Of a stretch of 64,000 nt of DNA, positions 35,524-45,400 are shown in pieces (the first letter of the stretch is position 1; every line of letters begins with the position of its first letter). The DNA lies in assembly GCF_005519465.1 (NCBI RefSeq), contig NZ_CP027859.1:1178001-1242000 (forward strand), in the 5' to 3' direction. Source of the DNA: Streptomyces clavuligerus. Lineage in GTDB: Bacteria; Actinomycetota; Actinomycetes; Streptomycetales; Streptomycetaceae. Position numbers and translations under genes: made by a program. The notes under the pieces were generated by a model, which was given only the letters and a program-made list of their open reading frames with translations, ran no database searches and was not told where the DNA came from.

Positions 35524-37041
35524 TCACACCGGACCGTTCGAGCGGGCCGGACGGGTGGTCGCCAGAACGCGGCGCGCCGTGCGGGGCTCGTACCACTCGA
35601 TGCCGTGCGCGACGTCGATCGCCGACTCGATCGCGCCCTCGATCCACGCGGGCTTCGACGAGCAGTGCTCACCGGCGAAGTGGAGCCCCCGCTGCGGCCG
35701 GGCCGCCTCCCGCCGCTCCGCCTCGCGGAGGACGGCCTCCTGGCCCCAGCGGACCGTGGCCGCGCCCCGGGACCACCGGTGGGTGCCCCAGTCCCGGCCC
35801 GCCACGCCCAGGACCATGCCCGGACGGCGCAGCTCGGGGTGGATCACGCTCAGCTCCCTGGTGACGACCGCGACCCGCTCCGCCTCGCTCAGCCGGCTCA
35901 GCGCGTCGGCGTCCGGGCCGATCGAATAGCTGGCGAGCAGCACCGCGCCGAGCGCCGGATCGCCCTCGGCGGGCGGGTAGTAGGTCTGCCGCACATGGCC
36001 CCCGGTGAAGGAGGCACCCCCGCTGATCCCGTCCTTCTCCCAGAACGGTTCCCGGCAGTGGAAGGCCAGCTTCGTCGCCCCCCAGTAGGCCGTCTGCCGG
36101 ACGATGTCCAGCTTCTCCTGGTCGAACCCGGTCAGCCGCATTCTCCGCAGCACCGGGAACGGGATGGTGCACACCACGTAGTCGCAGTCCAACGAGGTGA
36201 CCTTGGTGCCCTGACGGAGTCGCAGCAGGACCGATTCGTCCCGCACATGGATGCCCACGACCTCCTGACCGGTGGTGATCCTGCCCCGGATACGGGCGGC
36301 GAGCCGCCGGGGAAGCGCCTCCATCCCGCCGCGCAGCCGCACGATGGTGGAGCTGGTCTCGTCCAGCACATCATCGAGGAAACGTTCCAGCCTGGGCGGG
36401 CAGATGGACCGGGCCCGGGGGTGGTCGGCGAAGAAGGCGTGCAGGTCGATCCGGTTCTCGGCGCCGCCGCACCGGTAGGGCGTCACATCGACGCGGTCGA
36501 CGAAGTCCAGCAGTTCCACACCGGTGTCGCCGGAGAGTCCCGCACAGAAGTGACGGGGGGCGATGGCCCTGATGCTGGCGTCCAGCCAGGCGCCGAACAG
36601 GAGGGTGTCGTCCCGGTAGTTCCGGTGCGGCAGCCGGGCGGCGAATTCGGCGACCAAGGTCCTGTGCGCCTCGCGTACCCGGAGATAACCGCCAGACGTG
36701 GCGAGATAGGCGGCGTCGTCCGAGAACAGCGTCCGGAATTCATGTACCTGGTTCTGGAGGCCGAGTTCGGCGATGTAATGCAGGGTGAGCCGGTGTGCCG
36801 AGGGAATCCGCATCGCGCCGAGTTCGGCGAAGGGACCGTTCCGGCCGCGCCCGGCGAAATGGTGGGTGTGAATCCGGCCGCCGACCTCCTGGCTTCCTTC
36901 GATGATCTGGACCTGGTGTCCCAGGCGTTCCAATTCATAGGCCGCCACCAGACCGGCGATACCGGCGCCGATGACCGTGACCTTCTTGGGTGCGGCGACC
37001 GCGCCGTCCGGCCCGTCGATCTCCCGCGGGGATACCGTCAC
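35524..37041 (-). CDS. staO: StaO, flavin L-tryptophan oxidase
   Basis: A 505-residue FAD amine oxidase. TVIGAGIAGLVAAYELERLG and IIEGSQEVGGRIHTHHF bind FAD, GRNGPFAELGAMRIPSAHRL contains the conserved substrate Arg segment, and GLHFAGEHCSSKPAWIEGAI is the C-terminal FAD motif. StaO/RebO oxidises tryptophan to the indole-3-pyruvate imine, the first committed step. The GTG at 37041 has GGAGGAG four bases before it. RebO is about 470 residues, and the surplus is at both ends. It is the first gene of the leftward operon and faces staG across a 518-base region. Confidence 0.92.
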   Translation of the reverse strand: MTVSPREIDGPDGAVAAPKKVTVIGAGIAGLVAAYELERLGHQVQIIEGSQEVGGRIHTHHFAGRGRNGPFAELGAMRIPSAHRLTLHYIAELGLQNQVHEFRTLFSDDAAYLATSGGYLRVREAHRTLVAEFAARLPHRNYRDDTLLFGAWLDASIRAIAPRHFCAGLSGDTGVELLDFVDRVDVTPYRCGGAENRIDLHAFFADHPRARSICPPRLERFLDDVLDETSSTIVRLRGGMEALPRRLAARIRGRITTGQEVVGIHVRDESVLLRLRQGTKVTSLDCDYVVCTIPFPVLRRMRLTGFDQEKLDIVRQTAYWGATKLAFHCREPFWEKDGISGGASFTGGHVRQTYYPPAEGDPALGAVLLASYSIGPDADALSRLSEAERVAVVTRELSVIHPELRRPGMVLGVAGRDWGTHRWSRGAATVRWGQEAVLREAERREAARPQRGLHFAGEHCSSKPAWIEGAIESAIDVAHGIEWYEPRTARRVLATTRPARSNGPV

Positions 37042-37559
37042 AGGACTCCTCCGATGCCACGCCTTTCCCGGACCCGGAAAGAGCGATGCCGGGGATTGCT
37101 TGTCCGCCATTGTTCGGGCGGCGGCGCCCCGCCCGTATCCCCCGTCGAACGCCGGTACGGACGGGTTGAGCGTCGGCCCGTGACCGCGAACGGGGTGGCC
37201 CGGCGCCGTGACCCTGCGCGAACGCGCGGGGTTTTCGCCGCACCGCGACCGAGGGGCCGGGACGGGGCGATGCTGCGTACGCGGCTCGACGGGCCGGACC
37301 TGACCCGACGGGCCGGACACGGGCTCAGCCGACCGCGGCGGCTCCACAGCTGTAAACGGCTCCACGGCTCCACGGCTGTACACGGCTTCACGGCTGTACG
37401 CGGCCAGCGAGCAGTACGGGGCGGTGTGCGCGCGTTCGTCCCGTACCGGCAGCAGCGCCGCGGCACCGGCATGCACGGCCGCGGACCGAGAGCAACCAGG
37501 ACCCCCAGCGCGAGATCCGGGCACGAGAACCCCGCACGAGAACCCCGACGGAGGCGACG
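37042..37559. promoter_or_regulatory. Divergent control region between staO and staG
   Basis: This 518-base spacer has no supported gene and must drive both arms of the cluster. It holds a direct repeat GACGGGCCGGAC (37288-37299 and 37307-37318, 19 bases apart). It also holds a block of short repeats at about 37338-37402 built from CGGCTCCACGG and CGGCTGTACACGG units. These are natural candidates for StaR binding, by position only. The part near staO (37060-37120) is the least GC-rich. Confidence 0.6.
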
Positions 37560-38876
37560 TTGACACGCGTGCTGATCGCTACCACACCGGCTCCCGGACA
37601 CGTCGTCGGCGTGTTCGCGGTCGCGCGGGAGCTGGTCCGGCGCGGACATGAGGTCCGCTGGTACACGGGCGAGGTCTTCCGCGCCCGGGTGGAACGGACC
37701 GGGGCACGCTTCGAACCCATGCGCGCCGGGCTCGACTTCGGCGGCAGGAGCCGCGAGGAGGCGTTCCCGGAACACGCCGGCCTCACCGGCCTCACCAGCT
37801 TCACCACCGGCATCCGGGACATCTTCTACCGGACCGCACCGGGCCAGTCGCACGACCTCCTCGCGGTGCTCGACCGGTTCCCGGCCGACTGCCTTCTCGC
37901 CGACGACATGTGCTACGGCGCCTGCTTCGCCGCCGAGCGCACCGGCACCCCGCTGGCCTGGGTGAACAACTCCGTCTACATCCTCGGCAGCAGGGACACC
38001 CCGCCGCTCGGCTGGGGACTGCTGCCGAACGCCTCACCGCTCGGCCGGGTACGTGACGCGCTGCTCCGCCGCCTCACCGACCGGATCGTGATGCGGGGCC
38101 TGCGCCGCGAGGCCGACCGCGCCCGCGCCCTCGTGGGACTGGACCGGCTGCGCACCGCCGCCCTGGAGAACATCGCCCGCCCGCCGGACCTCTATCTGAT
38201 GGGCACCGTGCCGTCCTTCGAGTTCCCCCGCGCGGATCTGCTTCCGGGCACCCACTTCGTCGGCGGACTCCTCGGACCGCCCCCGGACGACCCGTTCGAC
38301 CCGCCCGGCTGGTGGGAGGAGCTGCGTGGCGGCGACCGCCCCGTGGTGCTGATCACCCAGGGCACCACGGCGAACGACGTCGGCCGGCTGCTCGTCCCCG
38401 CCGTCCGCGCGCTGGCGGACCTGGACGCCCTCGTCGTGGTCACCACCGGAAGCACCCTCGACGTCGACCGGCTGCGGCCGTTGCCGGGAAACGTCCGGCT
38501 GGAACGGTTCGTCCCCTACCACCATCTGCTGCCGCACGTGGCGGTGATGGTGACCAACGGGGGCTACAACGGCGTCAACGCGGCCCTGGCGCAGGGGGTG
38601 CCCCTGGTCGTCGCGCCGGGCTCGGAGGAGAACCCCGACGTCGCCGCGCGGGTCGCCTGGACCGGCGCCGGTGCCGTCCTCGGCCGGCGGGCCGTGTCCG
38701 AGGCCCGGCTGCGCGCCGCGGTCACCGCCGTACTGCACGACGGGCGCTACCGACGGCGCGCCCGTGCCCTGGCCCGGGAGCACCGGGGCCGCGACGCCCC
38801 GCGCCGGGCCGCCGAGCTGATCGAGTCCCTGGCCGGAGCCCCGGGCCAGATCCCCATCGGAGGTGTCACACGATGA
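37560..38876 (+). CDS. staG: StaG, indolocarbazole N-glycosyltransferase
   Basis: A 438-residue GT-B glycosyltransferase of the MGT/UGT type. TTPAPGHVVGVFAVARELVR, HEVRWYTGEVFRARVERTGA and GGRSREEAFPEHAGLTG are shared with RebG. The donor-binding region is VLITQGTTANDVGRLLVPAV and MVTNGGYNGVNAALAQGVPL. StaG forms the first C-N bond between the aglycone indole and the activated L-sugar. The start is TTG with GGAGG five bases upstream. Its stop overlaps the staN start (ATGA), so the two enzymes that make the two C-N links are coupled. Confidence 0.9.
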   Translation: MTRVLIATTPAPGHVVGVFAVARELVRRGHEVRWYTGEVFRARVERTGARFEPMRAGLDFGGRSREEAFPEHAGLTGLTSFTTGIRDIFYRTAPGQSHDLLAVLDRFPADCLLADDMCYGACFAAERTGTPLAWVNNSVYILGSRDTPPLGWGLLPNASPLGRVRDALLRRLTDRIVMRGLRREADRARALVGLDRLRTAALENIARPPDLYLMGTVPSFEFPRADLLPGTHFVGGLLGPPPDDPFDPPGWWEELRGGDRPVVLITQGTTANDVGRLLVPAVRALADLDALVVVTTGSTLDVDRLRPLPGNVRLERFVPYHHLLPHVAVMVTNGGYNGVNAALAQGVPLVVAPGSEENPDVAARVAWTGAGAVLGRRAVSEARLRAAVTAVLHDGRYRRRARALAREHRGRDAPRRAAELIESLAGAPGQIPIGGVTR

Positions 38877-40276
38877 ACGTCACCGGACGCGCCGCTGCCG
38901 AACGCTTCACCACCGGACCGGTCACCACCGGACCGGCCGTCACCGAACCGGCGGTCACTGAACCGGCCGTCGCGGGGCGGGCCGTCGCCGGGCGGACCCG
39001 TCTGGCACAGGCTCCCGCGACGAGCATGCCGACGGACCCGGGGCCGTTCGACTGCATGCCGGAGCTGCTGGCCGCCGCGCGGGTCGCGCCGGTCGTCCGC
39101 ATCCCCTATCTGGACCGGCACGCCTGGGTCGTGTGCGATCCGGAGCTGGTCCGGGTCGCGCTCACCCACCCCGCGCTCGCCAAGGACGTGACCCTGGTCC
39201 CCGCCTGGATGCGCAAGCCGGGGCTGATGCTGGGCTCGCAGCCCGACCCCGAGTACGCCCGCACCATGATCATGAGCGATGGAGCCCACCACGCCCGGAT
39301 CCGGCGGCTGCACGCGTCGGTGCTGAGCCCGCGCAACACCGAGACCTGGGGCGCGCGGGTCGGCGTCCAGGTGGACGGTTTCCTGGACGAGCTGGAACGT
39401 TCCCGCTCCTCCGGGCCCGGCGAGCCCGGCGGAACGGGCGGAACCAGCACGACGGGCGATTCCGGTGAGCCCGGTGAGGTCAACGTGGTCACGGCCTACA
39501 CCCACCGCGTCCCGCTCGCGTTCATCTCCGAGATGCTGGGCCTGCCCCCCGGGGCGCGGGAACAGCTCCGTTCCATCACCGACGTCATCCTCTACTCCTC
39601 CGACTACCCGGACCGTGCCCGCGCGGTCGGGGCGCTGTACGGGGCGGTCGAGGGCTGGGTCCGCGACCCGGCCCCGCTGCGGGACGGGGTGATCACGGGC
39701 CTGCTGTCCGCCGCCACCGGTCCGGACGCGGCGGACGGTCCGGACGCGGCGGTCACCGAGGGCGAGGCCGTCGTCTGGACCCTGGCGATGATCATCACGG
39801 GGTACGAGACGACCGGGAGCCTGATCTCCACCGCGCTGTACGAGGCGCTGCGACGGCCCTGCGACGAGCGCCCGCGCACCGACGACGAGATCAGGGCCTG
39901 GGTCGAGGAGACGCTGCGGGTGCACCCCCCGTTTCCCCATCCGACCTGGCGTTTCGCCACCGAGGACATCGACATCGGCGGGTTTCTGATCCCCCGTGGA
40001 GCCCCGGTGCAGGTCAATATCGCGGCGGCGAACCGGCGACCGGACGAGGGAGCCGACAGCTTCACGCCGGAGCGCGCCGGGCAGGGCCACCTCTCCTTCG
40101 GCCTCGGCCCGCACTACTGCATCGGCGCCTCGCTGGCCCGGCTGGAGGCACAGATCGCGGTCCGCGGATTCCTGCGCCGGTTCCCGAGGGCGCGGCTGAG
40201 CACCCGTACCGCCGTCGCCTGGGAGTCGGAGTGGATGATCCGCAGGATGAGCGCCCTGCCCGCCGTGCTGCTCTGA
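38873..40276 (+). CDS. staN: StaN, P450 forming the second C-N bond
   Basis: A 467-residue P450. The I-helix reads MIITGYETTGS, the K-helix ExxR is EETLR, and the heme loop is LSFGLGPHYCIGASLARLE with Cys near residue 416. StaN links the second indole nitrogen to C5' of the sugar and makes the bridged ring that sets staurosporine apart from rebeccamycin. The first 45 residues are a Thr/Pro/Ala/Val repeat (TTGPVTTGPAVTEPAVTEPA) encoded by tandem repeats, absent from ordinary soluble P450s. GGAGGT lies eight bases before the ATG. It overlaps staG by four bases. Confidence 0.9.
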   Translation: MNVTGRAAAERFTTGPVTTGPAVTEPAVTEPAVAGRAVAGRTRLAQAPATSMPTDPGPFDCMPELLAAARVAPVVRIPYLDRHAWVVCDPELVRVALTHPALAKDVTLVPAWMRKPGLMLGSQPDPEYARTMIMSDGAHHARIRRLHASVLSPRNTETWGARVGVQVDGFLDELERSRSSGPGEPGGTGGTSTTGDSGEPGEVNVVTAYTHRVPLAFISEMLGLPPGAREQLRSITDVILYSSDYPDRARAVGALYGAVEGWVRDPAPLRDGVITGLLSAATGPDAADGPDAAVTEGEAVVWTLAMIITGYETTGSLISTALYEALRRPCDERPRTDDEIRAWVEETLRVHPPFPHPTWRFATEDIDIGGFLIPRGAPVQVNIAAANRRPDEGADSFTPERAGQGHLSFGLGPHYCIGASLARLEAQIAVRGFLRRFPRARLSTRTAVAWESEWMIRRMSALPAVLL

Positions 40277-40334
40277 CGGCGCCGGACCTGCTCACGTTCA
40301 CATGGATATGCGGATATATAGATATGGGGGAACG
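40277..40334 (+). promoter_or_regulatory. AT-rich leader before staA
   Basis: The run GGATATGCGGATATATAGATATG is strikingly AT-rich for this genome. It lies between the staN stop and the staA ribosome site (GGGGGAA). It may be an internal promoter for staA-staB or an unstructured leader that helps translation. Confidence 0.4.
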
Positions 40335-41501
40335 ATGGCTCCGCGCTCCGAAGCTCCGCGCTCCGACGCTTCTCGCTGCGACGCTCCGCGAACCGACGCT
40401 CCGGACACCGACGCTCCGCGCACCGATCTGAAGGCGCTCGTGCTCGCGGGCGGCTCCGGCTCCCGGCTGTGGCCGATCACCCACACATCGGCCAAGCAAC
40501 TCGTCCCGGTCGCGGGCAAACCCGTCCTGTTCTACACCCTGGAGGCCATCGCCGCCGCGGGCATCCGGGAGACCGGCGTCGTCGTCGGTGACACGGCCGC
40601 CGAGATAGAGTCCGCGGTCGGCGACGGCTCGCGGTTCGGTCTGGACGTGACCTACCTGCCGCAGCGGGCGCCCCTGGGCCTGGCCCACGCCGTGCGGATC
40701 GCCCGCGACTACCTCGGTGACGCCGACTTCCTGATGTACCTCGGCGACAACTTCCTCGTCGACGGTGTCAGCGCCGCCGTGCGGCGGTTCCGGACCCACC
40801 GTCCGGACGCCCAGATCATGCTGACCCGGGTGGCGGACCCGCGCGCGTTCGGCGTCGCCGAACTGGACCCCCTCGGCCGTGTCACCGGCCTGGAGGAGAA
40901 ACCCGAGCGGCCGAGGAGCGATCTCGCACTGGTCGGCGTCTATCTCTTCACCCCCCGGGTGCACGACGCCGTGTGGGGGCTCAAGCCCTCGTGGCGCGGC
41001 GAACTGGAGATCACCGACGCGATCCAGCAGATGATCGACGAGGGCCGCCGGGTGGACGCCACCATCGTCTCCGGCTACTGGAAGGACACCGGCAATGTCG
41101 CCGATCTGCTGGAGGTCAACCGCCTGGTCCTGGACGGAATCGAGTCCGACCGCCCGGGCGAGGTCCACTCCAGCGAACTGATCGGCCGGGTGGTGGTCGA
41201 GAAGGGCGCGACCGTCACCGGCTCCCGGATCGTCGGCCCGGTGGTCGTCGCGGCGGGCTCCCTGGTCCGCGACTCCCGGATCGGCCCCTTCACCTCCATC
41301 GACCGGGACTGCGCGGTGGTCGACAGTGAGATCGAGGACTCCATCGTGCTGCGCGGGGCGACCATCACCGGGGTGCGGCGCGTCGAGTGCTCGCTGATCG
41401 GACGGGAGGCCGAGGTGCTGTCGCGACCCCGCGCCGACGGCGGACAGGGGGCCCACCGCCTCGTCCTCGGCGACCACAGCACGGTGCGGATCGCATCATG
41501 A
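40335..41501 (+). CDS. staA: StaA, glucose-1-phosphate thymidylyltransferase
   Basis: A 388-residue nucleotidyltransferase. LKALVLAGGSGSRLWPITHT is the nucleotide-binding start of the family, followed by FLMYLGDNFLVDG (metal Asp) and EKPERPRSDLALVGVYLFTP. The C-terminal left-handed-helix-like repeats (SSELIGRVVVEKGATVTGSR) belong to the StrD/RmlA-long type. It makes dTDP-glucose for the sugar branch. The enzyme proper begins near residue 33. The residues before it are a repeat of APRSD/APRTD units that homologues lack. GGGGGAA just before the ATG at 40335 fixes the start. Its stop overlaps the staB ATG. Confidence 0.9.
   Translation: MAPRSEAPRSDASRCDAPRTDAPDTDAPRTDLKALVLAGGSGSRLWPITHTSAKQLVPVAGKPVLFYTLEAIAAAGIRETGVVVGDTAAEIESAVGDGSRFGLDVTYLPQRAPLGLAHAVRIARDYLGDADFLMYLGDNFLVDGVSAAVRRFRTHRPDAQIMLTRVADPRAFGVAELDPLGRVTGLEEKPERPRSDLALVGVYLFTPRVHDAVWGLKPSWRGELEITDAIQQMIDEGRRVDATIVSGYWKDTGNVADLLEVNRLVLDGIESDRPGEVHSSELIGRVVVEKGATVTGSRIVGPVVVAAGSLVRDSRIGPFTSIDRDCAVVDSEIEDSIVLRGATITGVRRVECSLIGREAEVLSRPRADGGQGAHRLVLGDHSTVRIAS
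40338..40430 (+). repeat. GACGCTCCGCG-type repeat at the staA N-terminus
   Basis: About seven imperfect copies of a 9- to 15-base unit (GCTCCGCGCACCGAC) encode APRSD and APRTD. They add about 30 residues before the conserved nucleotidyltransferase start. Confidence 0.85.
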
Positions 41502-42472
41502 GGATCCTGGTGACCGGCGGCGTCGGCTTCATCGGCTCGCACTTCGTCCGCGGCCGGGTCCACGAGGACACGGTGACCGTGCTCGACAGACTGACCTACG
41601 CCGGGAACCCCGCCAACCTGGAACCCGTCGCCGGGCGCTTCACCTTCGTCCACGGCGACATCTGTGACGCGGCCCTGCTCAAGGAGGTCGTCCCCGGCCA
41701 TGACCTCGTCGTCAACTTCGCCGCCGAGTCCCACGTCGACCGGTCGATCGCCGGCGCGGGCGAGTTCGTCCGCACCAACGTCCTCGGGGTGCAGACCCTG
41801 CTCCAGGCATGCCTCGACGCGGGCATCCCGAGGGTCGTCCAGGTCTCCACCGACGAGGTGTACGGAAGCATCGACACCGGCTCCTGGGACGAGACCGCCC
41901 CGCTCAGCCCGAACTCGCCCTACGCCGCCTCCAAGGCGGCCGGCGACCTGATCGCGCTCGCCTACGCCCGGACCCACCGGCTGCCGGTCAGCATCACCCG
42001 CTGCGGCAACAACTACGGTCCGTACCAGTACCCGGAGAAGCTCGTCCCGCTCTTCGTCACCCATCTGCTCGACGGCCGGAACGTGCCGCTGTACGGAGAC
42101 GGCGGCCATGTCCGCGACTGGATCCACGTCGACGACCACTGCCGCGCCATCCGGCTGGTCGCCGAACGCGGCGCGCCGGGCGAGGTCTACCACGTCGCCG
42201 GAACCGCCGAACTGACCAACATCGAACTGACCCTGCGGCTGCTCGACGCGCTCCACGCCCCCGGGCAGCGCGTCGAGCCGGTGCCCGACCGCAAGGCCCA
42301 CGACCGCCGCTACTCCCTCACCGACGCCAAGCTGCGCGCACTCGGCTACGCCCCGCGGATCGCGTTCGAACGGGGCCTCGCCGAGACCGTCGCGTGGTAC
42401 GCCGCCCACCGCCCCTGGTGGGAGCCGCTGAAGGAACACGTTCCCCTGGCGCGAACAGGGCTCACGCCGTGA
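41498..42472 (+). CDS. staB: StaB, dTDP-glucose 4,6-dehydratase
   Basis: A 324-residue RmlB-type dehydratase. RILVTGGVGFIGSHFVRG binds NAD, VVNFAAESHVDRSI and QVSTDEVYGSIDTGSWDETA (catalytic Asp-Glu) are diagnostic, YAASKAAGDLIALAYARTH holds YxxxK, and TRCGNNYGPYQYPEKLVPLF completes the set. It makes dTDP-4-keto-6-deoxyglucose, the common precursor of the sugar branch. The ATG overlaps the staA stop by four bases. Its last 11 bases overlap the convergent staR gene, with no room for a terminator. Confidence 0.95.
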   Translation: MRILVTGGVGFIGSHFVRGRVHEDTVTVLDRLTYAGNPANLEPVAGRFTFVHGDICDAALLKEVVPGHDLVVNFAAESHVDRSIAGAGEFVRTNVLGVQTLLQACLDAGIPRVVQVSTDEVYGSIDTGSWDETAPLSPNSPYAASKAAGDLIALAYARTHRLPVSITRCGNNYGPYQYPEKLVPLFVTHLLDGRNVPLYGDGGHVRDWIHVDDHCRAIRLVAERGAPGEVYHVAGTAELTNIELTLRLLDALHAPGQRVEPVPDRKAHDRRYSLTDAKLRALGYAPRIAFERGLAETVAWYAAHRPWWEPLKEHVPLARTGLTP

Positions 42473-45400
42473 AACGGATCAGCGCCGTACGGGACTGGAT
42501 GCCCAGCTTCCGGTAGATCTGCCGCAGATGGAACCCCACCGTGTGCGGGGAGATGTACAGATGGCGCGCGGCCTGCCGGTTGGTGAGTCCCCCGGCCACC
42601 AGCTCCGCCACCTTCCGCTCCGTCGTGGTCAGACTCTCCCAGCCGGAGACCGGGCGTTTCGTGTGCGTCCAGTGCCGCCGCCGCACACCGAGTTCGCGCA
42701 GCCGGGCCCGTACCCGCGCGGCGTCCCACTCGCCGCCGAGCGCGCCGTAGGCGTTCATCGCCCGGTCCAGCTCGCCGATCGCGCGCTCGTGCTCGCCGCG
42801 GTCGAGCAGCAGACCGGCGTGGTCCTCGGCCACCGAGGCGCGGGCCCACGGATTGCGGTGCAGCAGGCCCGCGCGGTCCACACCCTCCGCGTCCTTCCCG
42901 GCGAGGGCGCGGGCGTGCGCCGCCGAGGCGAGCACCGCGGGGACGCAGGGGTTGTGCGCCTGGAGCTGGTCCACCGTGTCGACGACCGTCTTCACGAGGC
43001 CCGGCAGATCCGCCGCGAGCGCGCAGCGGACGCACCAGGCGGCGGCGGCCGGGTCCACGAGGACGAGTTCCCGGAGCCCGCCGGGGCGTTCACCGATCTC
43101 CGCGAGGACGTCCGCCGCCGCGCGGGCGTCCGTCCGGGCCTCGGCCAGTTGCGCGCTCAGCAGATCGCGCGCGGCCGACCAGGGGCTGGACGCGTGCTGC
43201 GGAAAGCCCTGGTCCAGGGTTCTGAGATGGTCCTCGGCCCGGGCGAGCGCCCCCCGGCGCAGCGCGGCGTGGGCCAGTACCAGCCACGCCTGCGGCGCGA
43301 GCAGCGGCACATGCGGGCCGCCGTCCGCGCCGACCCCGGTCCGCGCCGCCTCCTCGGCGTCGTCCAGGCGTCCCAGGGCGAGGTGCAGCGGCGCCCGGAG
43401 CAGGGCCGCGACGGCGGCGGCCGGTGTTCTGGCCCCGGTGGCCGCCGAGGACCCGGCGGCGCCGCCGCTCCGGGTCGAGCGCCGGACCACCGCCGCGGCC
43501 TCCTCGTACTCGTCGGTCCTGGTCAGCGCGAAGGCGAGAAACCAGCGCGGGTCGAGGAGCCGTGCGTCGTCGCCCCCGGGGTCGAGCGCGACGGCTTCCC
43601 GCAGGGTCTCCACGGCGGAGCCCACCTTCCCGTCGCGCCACTGGCCGAACGCATGGAAGATCATCGCGACCTGTACGGCCTGGGCATGGGGGTCGGGCGC
43701 ACTGATGATCTTCTGCGCGCGTTCCGGAGCGGTGCTGTCGCCGGTCAGATAGGAGGCGGCGAGATGGGTGATCACAGCCTCGCGGCGCGGGCGGCCGCCC
43801 TGCTGCGCCGCCAGCGCGTCATCCGCCGCCCGGCGCGCCATCGGAGCGTTCCCGAGGAGCAGCAGCGCGGTCGACATGGACGCCTGGAGCGCGGCGATGT
43901 CCTCGGCGGCCCCGGTGGTCTCAGCGGTCCCGACGACCCGGGCGCCCCCGACGGCCCTGGTGCCCCCCGCGCTCCGGGCGTTCTCGGTGCCCCGGACGGT
44001 CCCGGTGGTCCCGGTGCCCCGGGTGGTCCGGGCGTCCTCGGCGGAGACCGGGGCGGCGAGCCCGGTGGCCTCGTCGATCGTCTCCCGGGCCAGGGTGATC
44101 GCCCGGTCCAGCTCGCCCGCCCGGGTGTACGCCTCGACCGCCGTCCGCGCCAGCCGCACCCGTTCGGGCTGCCCGGGGGAGAGCAGCTCCATACAGCGGA
44201 TCGCCAGCCGTGCCGCGGTCGGCGGATCGGTGGCGAGCAGCTTCCGGGCCCCCTCGGCGATGACGCGCAGCTCCTCCGCGTTGCCGTGGTGGGCGACATG
44301 GACGAGCTGGAGCGCGGCGCGCTCCACACCGCCGGGGCGCGACAGCAGCATCTCGGCCGCCTGCCGCCGCAGCAGTACACAGACCGGGGGCGGCACCGAG
44401 TCGAGCAGAACCCGCCAGATCGGCTCGCTGCGGAACGCGAGGTCGTGCTCACCGCAGACCAGGAGCCCTTGGACGACGGCCTCGTCCACCGCCGTCAGCA
44501 GACCGGCCGGCGCCTGGCCGAGCAGCGTCGACAGATCCTCCGGCGCGAACGGGGAGCCGAGTACCGCCGCCAGCCGCAGGGCCCTCAGGGTGGATTCGGA
44601 GAGTGACCGCAGATCTCTCCGGACCCATGCGGAGAACCGTTTCGGCACCGGCGCCGGGAGACGGACACCGCCCCCGGCGGGAATACGGCCGGGGGCGGTG
44701 CCGTGCACGATCCGCGAGAGGCCGTCGACGACGTGGACATCACCGTCCTCCACCAGTCCGCGCATCAGCTCGATCACCGCACGGGGCGTGCCGCCGACGC
44801 ACTCCGCCAGCGCGAGGAGCGCCGGGTCGGGGACGGCTCCGGTGCAGTCGGTGACCAGCCGCGTCAGCGCGTCGCCCGAGAGCGGGCCCAGCTCCCGCAC
44901 GGCCTCCACCAGGATGCGGTCCCGGAGCCCGCCGACGCAGGCCCGCACCGGATCGTACGGAGCGGTGTCGCGCATCGCGCCCCCGTCCGGATCTCCGGCC
45001 GGGTCCCAGGCCGGGCCCCGGGCAGGGGGCCGGTCGGAGGTGAAGGCGAGCAGCCACACCACCGGGCGGGTCCGGAAGGTCACGATCAGATCGGACAGCG
45101 CCGTCAGCGCGGACGGACCGGCCCGGTGCAGATCGTCGAACACCACGAGGGTGCGGGTGGGCTCGGCGTCCCTGGCCAGCCGGGCCCGCGCCGCCTCGAT
45201 CACGGCACGGGCACCGGCGGGCGCCCGGACGGCCCCGGGGGCGGCGCCGGACCCGGAGCCGTCCGGAGCACCGCCGTCACCGGTGTCGGCACCGGCACCA
45301 CCGCCGGGACCGCTTCCGGCACCACGGCCGGGACCGCTTCCGGCGTCACCGCCAGCGCCGCCGCCGCGGCTCCCGACGACGGCGAAACTGTTCCGCTCGG

